Positions 17,296-25,487 of a stretch of 64,000 nucleotides of DNA are shown here, in pieces. A model generated the notes under the pieces. That model ran no database searches. It saw only the letters and a program-made list of their open reading frames with translations, and had not been told where the DNA came from. Both the position numbers and the translations under genes were made by a program. This DNA comes from CAZVVT01 sp964630595. Lineage in GTDB: Bacteria > Chlamydiota > Chlamydiia > Chlamydiales > VFKH01. Location: NCBI GenBank assembly GCA_964630595.1, contig CAZVVT010000006.1, positions 1 to 64,000 of the forward strand, read 5' to 3'. The first letter of the stretch is position 1. Each line of letters opens with the position of its first letter.

Positions 17296-18892
17296 TTTTG
17301 ATTGCAGCGGCGATAAAGTCGCGGAACAGGGGATGGGCATCGGTGGGCTTGGACTTGAATTCGGGGTGAAACTGCACACCTAGCATCCAAGGGTGATCTT
17401 TGACTTCCGTGATTTCGCACAAGTTGCCCTCGATCCACACACCGGAAACCACCATGCCCGCATCTTCGAGTGCGGCGCGGTAGCCATTGTTTAGCTCCCA
17501 GCGGTGGCGATGGCGTTCTGAAATCACATCCGCTTTGTACGCCTTATGTGCAAGCGTGCCCGGCTTCAACGTGCAGGGATAAGCTCCCAGGCGCATCGTG
17601 CCGCCTAAATCCACCACATGTTGCTGCTCACTTAGGAGCGAAATCACCGGATAGGGGGTTTCCGGATCCATTTCCGTTGAGTTGGCACCCTCTAATCCGA
17701 GAACGTTGCGTGCAAACTCTGTAATCATAACCTGCATGCCAAGGCAGAGGCCAAAATAGGGAATCTTCTTTTCACGGCAATACTTCGCCGTCATGATTTT
17801 GCCCAGCCACCCGCGCTCTCCAAAACCACCTGGAACGACGTAGCCATCAAAGCCTTTTACTTCGTCGATCAACACATCATCGTCATCGATTACTTTGTCT
17901 GATTCGAAAAGACCTAGCTCTAAGCGGTAGCCCGCATGCGCGGCGGCGTGTTGCAGAGCCTCGTACACAGACTTATAGGCATCTTGGTGCTGCACATATT
18001 TGCCCACCACAGCGATACGCACCGTTCCTTTCGGGTGAATGAAAGTCTCGACGAGTTTCTTCCACTCTTTGAGGTCATTTTTCTTCCAGGGCAATCCCAA
18101 AAATTCGCAGACTTTTTTATCCACGCCCTGTTCATGCAGATCAAGAGGGACTTCCCAGATCGTGTGCTCGACATCTTTTTCCGCAAAGACGGAGTCGCGC
18201 GCAACGCTGCAGAAGAGCGAAATCTTGTCGCGGTTTTCTTCGGAAAGATCCACTTCAGAGCGGCAGAGCAGAATGTCGGGAATGATTCCAATACCTCGCA
18301 AAATCTGCACAGACTGCTGCGTGGGCTTGGTTTTGACCTCACCCGCAGCGCGTAAATAGGGCACATAGGTGAGGTGAATGTTCATGCATGCGCTGGGGCG
18401 TTCATAGCGAAACTGACGAATCGCTTCGAAGAAGGGCAGCGATTCGATATCGCCCACGGTGCCGCCTACTTCTACAATGACAATATCAATATTGGGAGTC
18501 TGCTTTCCGCAGTTGATAATACGCTGCTTAATTTCGTCAGTAATGTGGGGAATGACTTGAACTGTTTTCCCAAGAAAATCGCCATGCCGTTCACGTTTGA
18601 TTACAGTCTCGTAGAGCTGACCGGAAGTAACGTTGGAAACTTTTGAAAGAGGGGAGTTGCAGAAGCGGTAGTAGTGACCCAGGTCCAAGTCGGTCTCTGC
18701 GCCATCATCCGTAACGTAGACCTCTCCGTGTTGGTACGGACTCATCGTGCCCGGATCGACGTTGAGATAGGGGTCGAACTTGAGCATCGCGCAGGTGAGA
18801 CCCTGGCGCTCTAGCAGAAGGGCGATGGATGCAGAAGTAAGGCCCTTGCCCAGGGAAGAGACGACGCCACCTGTAACGAATATGTAGTTCAC
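17288..18892 (-). CDS. pyrG: CTP synthase
   Basis: A 534-residue enzyme that makes CTP from UTP, ATP and glutamine in the cytosol. The N-terminal amidoligase domain begins 'MNYIFVTGGVVSSLGKG', with the P-loop and 'KFDPYLNVDPGTMSPYQHGE'. The C-terminal class I glutamine amidotransferase domain has its nucleophile cysteine in 'YFGLCLGMQ' and the His/Glu pair in 'GVQFHPEFKSKP'. Length and all motifs are normal. The start overlaps the kdsB stop by 4 bases. Its presence shows that the organism makes its own CTP from UTP. Confidence 0.97.
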   Translation of the reverse strand: MNYIFVTGGVVSSLGKGLTSASIALLLERQGLTCAMLKFDPYLNVDPGTMSPYQHGEVYVTDDGAETDLDLGHYYRFCNSPLSKVSNVTSGQLYETVIKRERHGDFLGKTVQVIPHITDEIKQRIINCGKQTPNIDIVIVEVGGTVGDIESLPFFEAIRQFRYERPSACMNIHLTYVPYLRAAGEVKTKPTQQSVQILRGIGIIPDILLCRSEVDLSEENRDKISLFCSVARDSVFAEKDVEHTIWEVPLDLHEQGVDKKVCEFLGLPWKKNDLKEWKKLVETFIHPKGTVRIAVVGKYVQHQDAYKSVYEALQHAAAHAGYRLELGLFESDKVIDDDDVLIDEVKGFDGYVVPGGFGERGWLGKIMTAKYCREKKIPYFGLCLGMQVMITEFARNVLGLEGANSTEMDPETPYPVISLLSEQQHVVDLGGTMRLGAYPCTLKPGTLAHKAYKADVISERHRHRWELNNGYRAALEDAGMVVSGVWIEGNLCEITEVKDHPWMLGVQFHPEFKSKPTDAHPLFRDFIAAAIKNG

Positions 18893-19653
18893 TTGGAAAG
18901 GGCCTCCTCAACTCGGGCAACATCTTCTGGAAAGTTTACTTCGATCGACATGGCGGAATCGGAAAGAATGGCCACTCTCATGCGAAAACCATGCTCAAGA
19001 ATGCGCAACTGTTCTAGGTCTTCGTACATTTGCAGGGGAGTGGGGGAAAGGCTGGCCATTTGCGGGAGAAATTCGGCGCGGAAACAGTAGAGTCCGATGT
19101 GGCGGTAGTAGTGAGGGAAGGTGGCATCAAAACTGCCCCGACGGTTGAAGGGGATGAGTGAACGACTGAAATAGAGAGCGTTGCCCTTTAAATCGAGGAC
19201 CACCTTGGCTACGTTGGGCGAAATCGCCTCTTCGTAGTTGCGGATGGGAACAGCGGCTGTGGATACCACCGCTTCATCATCTTCTAAAAGAAGGTCAACC
19301 GCATCGCGGATCACTTTTGGATCCAGCAGAGGTTCGTCGCCCTGTACGTTGACGATGATGTCGTGTTCTTGTAGCTCGGGAAAGGCGATGGAGGCTTCTA
19401 CAAGGCGATCGGTCCCTGTTTGGCAAGAAGAGGAGGTCATTAAAACCTTCCCGCCAAACCCGAGAACGTGCTCGGAAATACGGGCGTCATCGGTCAATAC
19501 GATGACATCTTTGAAGTCTTTGTAGCGACGGGCGTTTTCTACCACGCGCTGAACGAGTGTTTTGCCGCCGATCATTGCGAGGGGTTTGCCTGGAAAGCGG
19601 GTGCTGGCCCACCTGGCGGGTACCATAGCAATGATTGACGGCTTGCGAAACAT
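18889..19653 (-). CDS. kdsB: 3-deoxy-manno-octulosonate cytidylyltransferase (CMP-Kdo synthetase)
   Basis: A 254-residue cytosolic enzyme that activates Kdo with CTP for lipopolysaccharide core assembly. Signatures: nucleotide-binding 'MVPARWASTRFPGKPLAMI', 'VLTDDARI', 'NVQGDEPLLDPKVI' (metal and Kdo binding) and 'HYYRHIGLYCFRAEFL'. It lies immediately upstream of pyrG, which supplies CTP, with a 4-base overlap and probably one transcript. The divergent queH gene starts 17 bases away, so both promoters must overlap this region or the coding ends. Confidence 0.96.
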   Translation of the reverse strand: MFRKPSIIAMVPARWASTRFPGKPLAMIGGKTLVQRVVENARRYKDFKDVIVLTDDARISEHVLGFGGKVLMTSSSCQTGTDRLVEASIAFPELQEHDIIVNVQGDEPLLDPKVIRDAVDLLLEDDEAVVSTAAVPIRNYEEAISPNVAKVVLDLKGNALYFSRSLIPFNRRGSFDATFPHYYRHIGLYCFRAEFLPQMASLSPTPLQMYEDLEQLRILEHGFRMRVAILSDSAMSIEVNFPEDVARVEEALSK

Positions 19654-19670
19654 GACACTACAATACTAGC

Positions 19671-20291
19671 ATGTTGGAAAAAGAGCTACAACCCTTGCTT
19701 ATGCACACCTGCTGCGCCCCCTGTTCAGGCGAGGTGATAGAGACCGTTTTACGAAGCGGGGTGGAGTTCTCCCTCTTCTTTTATAACCCTAATATTCATC
19801 CTCTTAAGGAATACGAGCTGCGCAAAGAGGAGAACATCCGTTTCGCTGAAAAAATGGGTATTCCCTTCATCGATGCCGACTACGACACCGACAATTGGTT
19901 TGCCCGCGTCAGGGGGCTTGAAAATGCCCCTGAAAGAGGGGAGCGCTGTACGGCCTGTTTCGACATGCGTTTTGAGCGCACCGCTCTCTACGCTCACGAG
20001 CACGGTTTTCGCTCCATTACCTCCTGTTTAGGCATCTCTCGTTGGAAGGATATGGAGCAGATCAACCGCTCTGGCCACCGCAGCGCTGCTCGCTACAACC
20101 TTCCCTACTGGGACTTTAATTGGCGCAAAGGGGGCGGCTCTGCGCGCATGGTGGAAATTGCCAAGCGCGAGGGTTTCTACCAGCAAGAGTATTGCGGCTG
20201 CATCTATTCACTGCGCGACTCTAACAAGTGGCGTCAGGCACAGGGGCGCCCTCTTATACGGCTGGGCGAGAAACATTATCATGTATCCTGA
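19671..20291 (+). CDS. queH: Epoxyqueuosine reductase QueH
   Basis: A 206-residue member of the QueH (former DUF208) family, which performs the last step of queuosine synthesis in tRNA and replaces the cobalamin-dependent QueG. Four cysteine clusters are visible: 'LMHTCCAPCSGEVIE' (C14, C15, C18), 'ERCTACFDMRFERTA', 'SCLGISRWK' and 'EYCGCIYS', consistent with the Fe-S plus metal site of the family. 'FYNPNIHPLKEYELRKEE' is also diagnostic. QueA, the preceding step, is encoded at 47041-47994. The downstream unknown gene overlaps its end by 11 bases. Confidence 0.92.
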   Translation: MLEKELQPLLMHTCCAPCSGEVIETVLRSGVEFSLFFYNPNIHPLKEYELRKEENIRFAEKMGIPFIDADYDTDNWFARVRGLENAPERGERCTACFDMRFERTALYAHEHGFRSITSCLGISRWKDMEQINRSGHRSAARYNLPYWDFNWRKGGGSARMVEIAKREGFYQQEYCGCIYSLRDSNKWRQAQGRPLIRLGEKHYHVS

Positions 20292-21975
20292 GCATTGCTC
20301 GCGGGAAGCGATACATGCGCACATGGCGCAGTATGTAGCGGCCATTGCTGAGGCGAAGAAGCGTTTGTGTATAGAGGAGCCCTTGGTGCTTCACCCTTTT
20401 CGCGAAGGGAGCAATTTTGTAGCGCGTATCGATATGCCCTTTCTCCTCGATGAGCAGCAATTTGCGCAGCTAAAGGCGCAGTATGTACCGATGCCCAGCC
20501 TTGCTCGTCTCTATAAATTGATCGAAAGGTGGAACCAACAGTTTCCCGGAAATGGGGCCTTTACGAAGCGCCTTCGCGCGAGGATAAAGCCGTTGCTTGC
20601 CTACTCTCGGCGGCCGACAAAAAATGGGCTCCATGCAGTCCTCCAAGAAATGGAGGAGATGGTGGTGGATGAAGAGGAAAAAGAACAGGGTGTTGACCTT
20701 TTTTTCGGCAAGGTTTGTGAACTCATCAAGCAAGAGAAGATGACGATTGCCTATGAAGGGCTGGTGTTTACAGATGGCAAGATTTCCTCTTTAGACATTC
20801 AATTGCGAAACAACGGGCCCAGTGTTGCAGCTCATTTACGCAAATGGGACAAAGAGGGGATCTCTTTTGCTTTCAAGTTGGCCCAGGAAAATGTGCGTGA
20901 GCTTTTGGCGTATGAATTGGCAAAGCCGCTGCAACTGGACCAATTTCTTCTGCCAAAGGCAAGGGTGGAGTTAATGGGGGTCTCTTTGGCCGGAGCGAAA
21001 GATCCCGTCGGCCTGGCCTGCGGCTGGATTGACCATCGATCTTCTAGACGGTTTGCCTCACAGCTGGGAAAGGTCACCAAGCGCAAACACTGCCCTGTTA
21101 CCACAAAGTTGTGGGCGAACTGCGACCGTTTTTCTTACGAGGGAAATCTGCTTCTGGATCTCGTCTTTGGTAGCTACGATTCGCATATGAGCCAATACCT
21201 CCTGGCAGGCAAAAAGCTCTATAATGTCGACTTTTCTCGCTACGGCATTCCCGGCGATGCTTATGTTGAACAATCGACCTACGCCACTTTTTGCAGCGCG
21301 CTGCTTGATACTCCCGTTCTTTCCCAGCACTTGTGTGAGGCCAGCAAGCAGCTGATTTTAAGCTGGGACATCGCGGCTTGGGAAAAACATCTATTGCGCT
21401 ATGCCGGACACAAGCGAGTCTATAGCGCTGTGACGGAAAAGGCAGCGACCCTTCGTTTTGAATGGGCTCGCATAGGAAGATGCAAGGATCGCTCCCTTTT
21501 GTTAGAGCAATATACCCAGGTCTTTTCCGAGTCTGGAATGTCTCTGACAACAGAGGAGCTGCAAAAAGCGCTCTTGCGCCACTATGCAAAAAAGGCCCGT
21601 CTCTTGAAACAAAAAGCCTTCAAGTTCCTTCATCCGGGCTGTGTGCAGAAAATGGTCGCGCGGGCGCGTTCTTTGCAGAAGATGGTGCAAGGCGAGCCCA
21701 CTTTTATGGAACTTTTCCAGGCGCTCTATCCGGACTTAAGCATTTTCTTAGAGCTGGTGAAAGATCTCTACCCCTTTGCGGGACTGCGACTAGCGTTTCA
21801 TAGCAAGCCGGGAGGCTCACTTGAACGCACCTCTTTAGAGGAAATCGTCTACGAATACACGGTACGACTAGGCCGGCTTGAAAGGGGAGATGAGCTGCGA
21901 GAAAAGCTTTCCCAGGTACGTCAGGAGGCCATTGCCCACGCTACAATGGCGAGCATCTGCGGTTCGTTTATATAG
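20281..21975 (+). CDS. Unrecognised 564-residue protein with a kinase-like DxHxxQ...DF segment
   Basis: ATG 20281 (MYPEHCSREAIHAHM) overlaps the queH stop by 11 bases; the frame is open further upstream but only within queH. I do not recognise a family. The protein is soluble, mostly helical and rich in Leu/Lys/Arg. Residues ~290-320, 'LLLDLVFGSYDSHMSQYLLA' followed by 'LYNVDFSRYG', resemble the catalytic and metal loops of PI3/4-kinase-like or HipA-like folds (D300-x-H-x-x-Q305 and D317-F318), with the usual Asn replaced by Gln. An early 'FREGSNFVARID' could be a phosphate loop. The C-terminal ~150 residues are basic and helical. A kinase-like role is a hypothesis only. Confidence 0.6.
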   Translation: MYPEHCSREAIHAHMAQYVAAIAEAKKRLCIEEPLVLHPFREGSNFVARIDMPFLLDEQQFAQLKAQYVPMPSLARLYKLIERWNQQFPGNGAFTKRLRARIKPLLAYSRRPTKNGLHAVLQEMEEMVVDEEEKEQGVDLFFGKVCELIKQEKMTIAYEGLVFTDGKISSLDIQLRNNGPSVAAHLRKWDKEGISFAFKLAQENVRELLAYELAKPLQLDQFLLPKARVELMGVSLAGAKDPVGLACGWIDHRSSRRFASQLGKVTKRKHCPVTTKLWANCDRFSYEGNLLLDLVFGSYDSHMSQYLLAGKKLYNVDFSRYGIPGDAYVEQSTYATFCSALLDTPVLSQHLCEASKQLILSWDIAAWEKHLLRYAGHKRVYSAVTEKAATLRFEWARIGRCKDRSLLLEQYTQVFSESGMSLTTEELQKALLRHYAKKARLLKQKAFKFLHPGCVQKMVARARSLQKMVQGEPTFMELFQALYPDLSIFLELVKDLYPFAGLRLAFHSKPGGSLERTSLEEIVYEYTVRLGRLERGDELREKLSQVRQEAIAHATMASICGSFI

Positions 21976-24004
21976 ATGCGGCGGAGGCAACGGCTTGTGT
22001 TGCTGCATTGAACGCCGCCATTTCGAGCTGAGCGTTCTTGATCTCTGTTTGAATGAGGGTTGTGAGCGTAGCGGAGGTGTTGGAGGCGAGGGTGCTCAAG
22101 AAGCTCGCTGCGGCTTGGTCTCTGCCGTAGATTCCTTGGTCGGTGGCCAGAGTTGTCTGCTGCCCGGCCATTGTCGCCATCAATTTTCCCATCTGATGCT
22201 CCAAAATTCCAATAGCAATATTGGTCCCAATGGATGCACCGATACCGGCAGCGGCAATCGCTGCGCCAAAAAATTCGCAGCCAGGAATGAGACCAATAAG
22301 AGCTCCTATACCTGCTGCAATGGTGCCACCTATTGAAGTCTGCTGGTCCTGATTAAGTTTTGTTTGATCAGCTTGTAGCGTTGCATTCTCGGAGGCAAGT
22401 TGAAGTGTGATGGTGTTGATGAGCTTAAGTATTTCTTGCTGCTGGTTGAGTATATCCAATGTGTAGTTGGTCACTTTGTCTTGATTTGCACCGATCAATT
22501 CGATGTTGTGTTGCTGTTGCTTTTCAATGGCATTTTTAAAGGCGGTAAAGACAGCCAGAGCGTTCCCTTGTCCATTTAAGCCCTCTAAAGCCATGGCCAC
22601 AAATTTTTTCGCTTTTTGTAGAATGGCAATGATTTCATCAACGGTATTGATGTCTATTTTCAGAGTGTCGGGAAGGCCTAAGAGCTTAGCGAGCGCCGCC
22701 CCTTGCTGCAAAAAATCGCTGGTGGTCGTGGCGATGAGTCCCGGTACATTTGTTTTGCGTGTGGAGACGTTGTTTACGTAAGCACCGGCATTATTGCAGG
22801 CCGATTCAGCGGCATTCCTTTGTCCGGCGCTGCTGAAATAAAAGTCCCAGCCCCCTGCAGCGTTGGTTGTATGTGGAGGGAGGGCAATGCCCGCCGCTGC
22901 GAAAGCGGCTTCTACAGCCGCCTGATCACCGGGGAGTATGTCCAACATGTATTTGTAGTTGGTGTACCCTTGGAGATTTTTGATGTCATTTCGATCGGCT
23001 GAAATGCTAGCAGCAGCTTTCTTGGCCGCCCCTGTAAGCTCGTGCCACGCCGCCGAATCCTGAGCTATAGAGTTACCCTTACCCGGGCCGTTGAAAAGGC
23101 CCCAAACGGTCCCTATCCAATGTTTCACCGAAGCCTGGATAGAGGGAGGTAGATTGGCTATGCCGGCCCAGTTAACACTAATGCGAGCCGAGTCTACCTC
23201 GCTGCCGTTGAGAGTTCCATGCGTTTGTCCCAACCATTGAAAGAACTGCGACATATTAATAACGGAATTATTGTTGGGTCCGTAACCGATCGAGTAGATT
23301 AAGTGGACATCTCCATCCGCAAAGAGCGCTTTAATGGCGGCAACCACAGCGGGGTCTTTCTGCAGGTTGGCAATCGCCGCCTCTTTTTGAGAGACGGTAA
23401 GCTTGTCGTTTGCTATGTCGGCAGATAGGTCGGTCAATTCTTGGGAAAGCGAATAAATGGCTTCGATTTGCTGCAGAGCGTTTTGTTCTTGCTTTACGTT
23501 CTGCTCCCCATATTGAGCCCCCAACTTCTCCATCTCCGCATTGATTTCTGCGGCCAATAAAGCATAGGCACCCTGGCCGGAGCCGCTCACAGATGGCTTG
23601 TTAGTTGACGTGGTGCTGGAAGTAGGAGTCGGGGTGATGGAGGTGCTGCTGGAAGTGGAGGGCGAGGTAGCAACAGAGGGCAACAAGCCTCTGGCTTGAG
23701 CGCGCGCCAGAGCGAGAAAAACCAGGCGTGGATTCGTCGGCAGGGGAAGGGTTGCCATGGCCTTGGCCGCATCATCCAAAGCTGTGCTAGGATCACAGCT
23801 GGGTTTGGGTAGAAAAGGCGCTTTCCAGGGTTCTCTGTCTGGGGCTACAAGTAGTGAATGCATGCCGGCCAACTGCTGCTGGTCCAGCACATCTTTTTCT
23901 GCCGCCACGCGTGCTGCGATCTGGTCTGTACTCTGTGTTGCCTTCGCCTCCATACGGCGAATAAAGGCTTCAACTTGACGAGAACCGGCGGGAGATATGC
24001 TCAT
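21968..24004 (-). CDS. Large helical Ala/Thr-rich protein with a C-terminal hydrophobic hairpin
   Basis: About 678 residues, with the start taken as ATG 24004 (MSISPAGSRQVEAF); a TTG at 24040 would add 12 residues. I recognise no family. Visible parts: a helical N-terminal ~110 residues, a Ser/Thr/Pro linker (~115-150; 'TSPSTSSSTSITPTPTSST'), long predicted helices, a Gly/Asn/aromatic-rich middle, and a glycine/alanine-rich hydrophobic hairpin near residues 556-601 ('GGTIAAGIGALIGLIPG', 'FFGAAIAAAGIGASIGTNIA') flanked by coiled-coil-like helices. No classical signal peptide is seen. The shape recalls T3SS translocators and alpha-helical pore formers, so secretion to the host is possible (inference). 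The 3' end overlaps the convergent gene by 8 bases. Confidence 0.65.
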   Translation of the reverse strand: MSISPAGSRQVEAFIRRMEAKATQSTDQIAARVAAEKDVLDQQQLAGMHSLLVAPDREPWKAPFLPKPSCDPSTALDDAAKAMATLPLPTNPRLVFLALARAQARGLLPSVATSPSTSSSTSITPTPTSSTTSTNKPSVSGSGQGAYALLAAEINAEMEKLGAQYGEQNVKQEQNALQQIEAIYSLSQELTDLSADIANDKLTVSQKEAAIANLQKDPAVVAAIKALFADGDVHLIYSIGYGPNNNSVINMSQFFQWLGQTHGTLNGSEVDSARISVNWAGIANLPPSIQASVKHWIGTVWGLFNGPGKGNSIAQDSAAWHELTGAAKKAAASISADRNDIKNLQGYTNYKYMLDILPGDQAAVEAAFAAAGIALPPHTTNAAGGWDFYFSSAGQRNAAESACNNAGAYVNNVSTRKTNVPGLIATTTSDFLQQGAALAKLLGLPDTLKIDINTVDEIIAILQKAKKFVAMALEGLNGQGNALAVFTAFKNAIEKQQQHNIELIGANQDKVTNYTLDILNQQQEILKLINTITLQLASENATLQADQTKLNQDQQTSIGGTIAAGIGALIGLIPGCEFFGAAIAAAGIGASIGTNIAIGILEHQMGKLMATMAGQQTTLATDQGIYGRDQAAASFLSTLASNTSATLTTLIQTEIKNAQLEMAAFNAATQAVASAASI

Positions 24005-24067
24005 GCCAGCACGATAGAAAAAGAGGCCGAATCGGCGCAACCTCTCTCTGCCGCAGGGTCTGATAAT

Positions 24068-24583
24068 TTATATTATGTACTTCGTAAAGGTCTCGGGTGG
24101 ATCATAGGCAAAGTCTGTGACTTCGACTGGATCCAGGTCAGGACTCATAATGGGCTCTATGCCGATGACCTCGTCCATGGCAACGCCGTTGCATACAATT
24201 TTATCACTGAATCTCAATTCTAGAGAAAAGCCTGGGGATTGAAGTGTTGTTTTGTCCGGATCATCGGTAACAGTGACATCAATAAAGTAATCAGGCGATG
24301 CGCCTGTCCCTTCCCATAGTCCCAGCGTTCTGCAGAGAAGCTCGGTAACGATCGTGGGGTCATAGCTCGTTGCCACTTCTTTTGCCGCCAGTGTGACAAC
24401 GTTAACGAGTCTTCCCTTGGAAAATCCAGGAAGAGGCAGTATTTGAGTAAAACTATCGGGAAGAATGCGTCGATTCAGTCCCAAAGATCCAATCAGATAC
24501 ACAGCCTTTGATACACAAAATGGTGCAACGCAATAAACAGAGCTCAAAGCAATCCTTTTTAGGTAGAGGGTTTGTCCATGCAT
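24068..24583 (-). CDS. Hypothetical protein, second of a two-gene unit
   Basis: A 171-residue protein of unknown family. After a short, moderately hydrophobic N-terminus ('IALSSVYCVAPFCVSKAVYL') comes a mixed alpha/beta region with 'LVNVVTLAAKEVATSYDPTI' and 'DYFIDVTVTDDPDKTTLQSP', and an acidic tail. Its 5' end overlaps the 3' end of the next upstream gene by 25 bases, so the two are probably translated from one message. Both have an 'ELLCRTLG' / 'ELFRRSFG' segment followed by a beta-rich half, which hints at a shared fold or a duplication. No function can be given. Confidence 0.5.
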   Translation of the reverse strand: MHGQTLYLKRIALSSVYCVAPFCVSKAVYLIGSLGLNRRILPDSFTQILPLPGFSKGRLVNVVTLAAKEVATSYDPTIVTELLCRTLGLWEGTGASPDYFIDVTVTDDPDKTTLQSPGFSLELRFSDKIVCNGVAMDEVIGIEPIMSPDLDPVEVTDFAYDPPETFTKYII

Positions 24584-25008
24584 TCAACAATGATGAGAAG
24601 GCCAATGGGTCCCGTATAATGTTTTCCGCTACAATGAAGGCCGTCTGAATTAGCGGCGATTTGCAGCCTTTTATTTGCCAGCGTCCATGAGGCGCCCTCG
24701 GTTTCTAGAGAAAATTTGCCGATCTTCCGAGCATTCTCCTCTGCCTTAGAAGAACCGAAGGAACGGCGGAAAAGCTCCGTGATGAATTCTAGATGTGGTA
24801 GTTCAGTGATCGGGGCCGATTCTCCAAGCGGTGTAAACCCCGAACAACGCAAGAGGTGCCCGTCACAGAGCACTAAAGAGATCAAAGCTCCTATGCGCTC
24901 GATTACACCACTTTCATTAGAAATCGCCGCTACGACTGGATTGCGTAACTTAAAATCAGCATAGATCAAGAAGGGCCATTCTTTTACGACAACATCGGCA
25001 GCAGACAT
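24559..25008 (-). CDS. Hypothetical protein, first of a two-gene unit
   Basis: A 149-residue protein starting at ATG 25008 (MSAADVVVKEW); a TTG nine bases upstream is possible. No family is recognised. It has segments 'GALISLVLCDGHLLRCSGFT' and 'LEFITELFRRSFGSSKAEENA', then beta-strand-like sequence up to 'YTGPIGLLIIVECMDK'. No signal peptide or clear membrane span. It partly resembles the downstream neighbour in layout. Size, acidic/hydrophobic mix and pairing leave open a secretion-chaperone-like fold, but no motif proves that. Confidence 0.5.
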   Translation of the reverse strand: MSAADVVVKEWPFLIYADFKLRNPVVAAISNESGVIERIGALISLVLCDGHLLRCSGFTPLGESAPITELPHLEFITELFRRSFGSSKAEENARKIGKFSLETEGASWTLANKRLQIAANSDGLHCSGKHYTGPIGLLIIVECMDKPST

Positions 25009-25050
25009 AATCGCCAAGCATGATGTGGAGTATGTCGATAAAAATCAACC

Positions 25051-25458
25051 TTAAGGGCCGATGGGAGAAGGCACCGGCAGCAGAGGAGCTTCTGGGTGTT
25101 CTACCCCCTCGCATTCCTCTTTGAGATCCTCCCAAGTTTTGCGCGATTTTAGGTTACTGGGCCAAAAAGGAAACGTACGGCACTGGATGGGGCGAGCGCC
25201 GTAAAGGCTGCACTCCTTGCCTTTTAGGAAAACACAGTCGTAGCCGCGTTCGGTTTTGACCTCTTTGAGGGAGTAGCGCTGGCCTATCTTGCGGACGTAA
25301 AGTCGAGAGAATTCCTCCGTAGAAAGATCCAGTTCAGCAGCTAATTGGGCAATCTCTTCGTGGGTGACCCAAACGTACCCAGCACCGCCTGTACAGCACT
25401 TTCCGCACCCCGTGCACTTGAAGCGTAGACCCTCTTTATACCATGGCTCTTGTGTCAT
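25051..25458 (-). CDS. YkgJ-type Cys-cluster protein (putative metal chelator)
   Basis: A 135-residue protein with the CxxCxxCC cluster of the YkgJ/PF03692 family: 'FKCTGCGKCCTGGAGYVWVT' at residues ~14-33, then 'CVFLKGKECSLYGARPIQCRTFPFWP' in two parts, where further cysteines complete the site. Family members are thought to bind zinc or iron (or an Fe-S cluster); the substrate is unknown. The length is typical. The Na+/H+ antiporter gene diverges 29 bases away. No signal peptide, so it is cytosolic. Confidence 0.85.
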   Translation of the reverse strand: MTQEPWYKEGLRFKCTGCGKCCTGGAGYVWVTHEEIAQLAAELDLSTEEFSRLYVRKIGQRYSLKEVKTERGYDCVFLKGKECSLYGARPIQCRTFPFWPSNLKSRKTWEDLKEECEGVEHPEAPLLPVPSPIGP

Positions 25459-25487
25459 ACAGCTATTATGGGTAAAAAGGGGGTTGC

